Source: Alphaproteobacteria bacterium (GTDB lineage Bacteria > Pseudomonadota > Alphaproteobacteria > RF32 > UBA3637). Taken from it: a stretch of DNA of 7,129 nucleotides. This document shows positions 6,683-7,129 of the stretch, one piece after another. The notes beneath the pieces are model-generated. The model worked only from the letters and a program-made list of their open reading frames with translations, was not told the DNA's origin and did no database searches. The first letter of the stretch is position 1. Every line of letters begins with the position of its first letter. Where the stretch lies: the NCBI GenBank assembly GCA_017632555.1, contig JAGBRF010000134.1, forward strand, positions 1 to 7,129. Direction: 5' to 3'. The position numbers and the translations under genes are program-made.

Positions 6683-7129
6683 GCCGAGGGGTGGACGGCC
6701 TACTACGAATGGCGTTTCACGCTGCAACCCCTCAGCGGACAGGAGGAAGGCGAACCCTATCTGATTCGCTACGATGAGGACACGGAAGTCACGTTCAAAG
6801 AGGCGGGACTGCACAAAATCGTCTGCTACGCGATCTTTACACGCGGCGACGAAAAACACGAATACACCGAGGAATACTGGACCCAAGAGCGCGATCCGCT
6901 GACCGTATCGATTTCGGAAAGTCGGCTCGAAATGCCCAATGCTTTTTCGCCCAACGACGACAACATCAACGACTTTTATCAGGCGAAAGGCACACAGCAC
7001 GGCGGCAACGGACCGCAGAGCATCGTCGAGTTCGAAGGCATCATCTTCAACCGATGGGGCCAGCGGCTCTACACGTGGACCGACTGCTACACCTACAAAG
7101 CCGGCTGGGACGGCAAATACAAGGGAAAA
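6683..7129 (+). CDS. Bacteroidota surface protein fragment: PKD-like region plus gliding-motility (T9SS type B) C-terminal domain
   Basis: An open plus-strand frame of 149 codons with neither start nor stop in the window. Residues 1-77 look like the end of a PKD/immunoglobulin-like repeat (YYEWRF near 7-12, then PYLIRYDEDTEVTFKEAGLH). From about 84 the gliding-motility-associated C-terminal domain begins: MPNAFSPNDDNINDFY at 84-99, FEGIIFNRWGQRLYTW at 117-132 and GWDGKYKG at 141-148. This domain directs proteins through the type IX secretion system in Bacteroidota. The usual NGDG of the AFSPNGDGIND motif reads NDDN here. The protein would normally end some 20-30 residues beyond the window. 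GC is much higher than the rest (35 of 60 bases at 6721-6780 against 21 of 60 at 6361-6420). The frame may begin a few codons earlier, inside the shared word at 6662-6682. Confidence 0.88.

Noticed and set aside
6095..7000. Single 301-residue open frame on the minus strand including the ffh end
   Set aside because: The first 106 residues are the antisense of the Bacteroidota gene and bear no resemblance to the Ffh NG domain. Only the part from 6682 downward is Ffh.
6683..7129. Horizontal transfer of a type IX-secreted protein gene into the alphaproteobacterium
   Set aside because: The insert would destroy ffh, has no mobile-element ends, and starts mid-gene exactly at a short shared word. 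An assembly join is simpler.

Overview
The window is one alphaproteobacterial-looking, AT-rich segment (about 1-6682, all genes on the minus strand) abruptly joined to a short GC-rich fragment of a Bacteroidota gene on the plus strand (about 6683-7129). The join falls inside ffh and is most simply read as a chimeric metagenomic contig. Host assignment is inference. The order ffh-rpsP-rimM-trmD-rplS, the Ala/Glu-rich tail on S16 and the low GC all suit a low-GC, possibly gut-associated, alphaproteobacterium. The right-hand fragment has the gliding-motility-associated (type IX secretion type B) C-terminal domain, typical of Bacteroidota.

Layout, reading the minus strand from right to left. First comes the C-terminal 195 residues of Ffh (SRP54 M domain plus the end of the G domain). 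Next are rpsP with a long Ala/Glu/Lys tail, rimM, trmD and rplS, tightly packed and each with a Shine-Dalgarno sequence. A strong hairpin with A/T flanks at 3935-3968 ends this translation operon. An intergenic region of about 240 bp (3747-3987) follows, with a near-consensus sigma70-type promoter on the minus strand: TTGACG, 17-nt spacer, TATAAC. Phased A-tracts lie upstream of it, and a perfect inverted repeat covers the -35 box.

The promoter reads into a three-gene exported-protein operon. The first gene encodes a secreted coiled-coil protein with a possible OmpA-like C-terminal domain (2556-3746). The second encodes a lipoprotein with a TcpQ/PilL-type C-terminal domain (1416-2456). The third encodes a secretin lipoprotein of the type IVb pilus PilN/BfpB class, which runs off the left edge. 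Together they look like the outer-membrane end of a type IVb pilus or related secretion machine: secretin channel, secretin-associated TcpQ-like lipoprotein and an uncharacterised periplasmic partner. The most unusual biological detail is a four-cysteine insert in the secretin domain. The inner-membrane and motor genes would be expected beyond the left edge.

I saw no tRNA, rRNA, CRISPR array, insertion sequence or origin.
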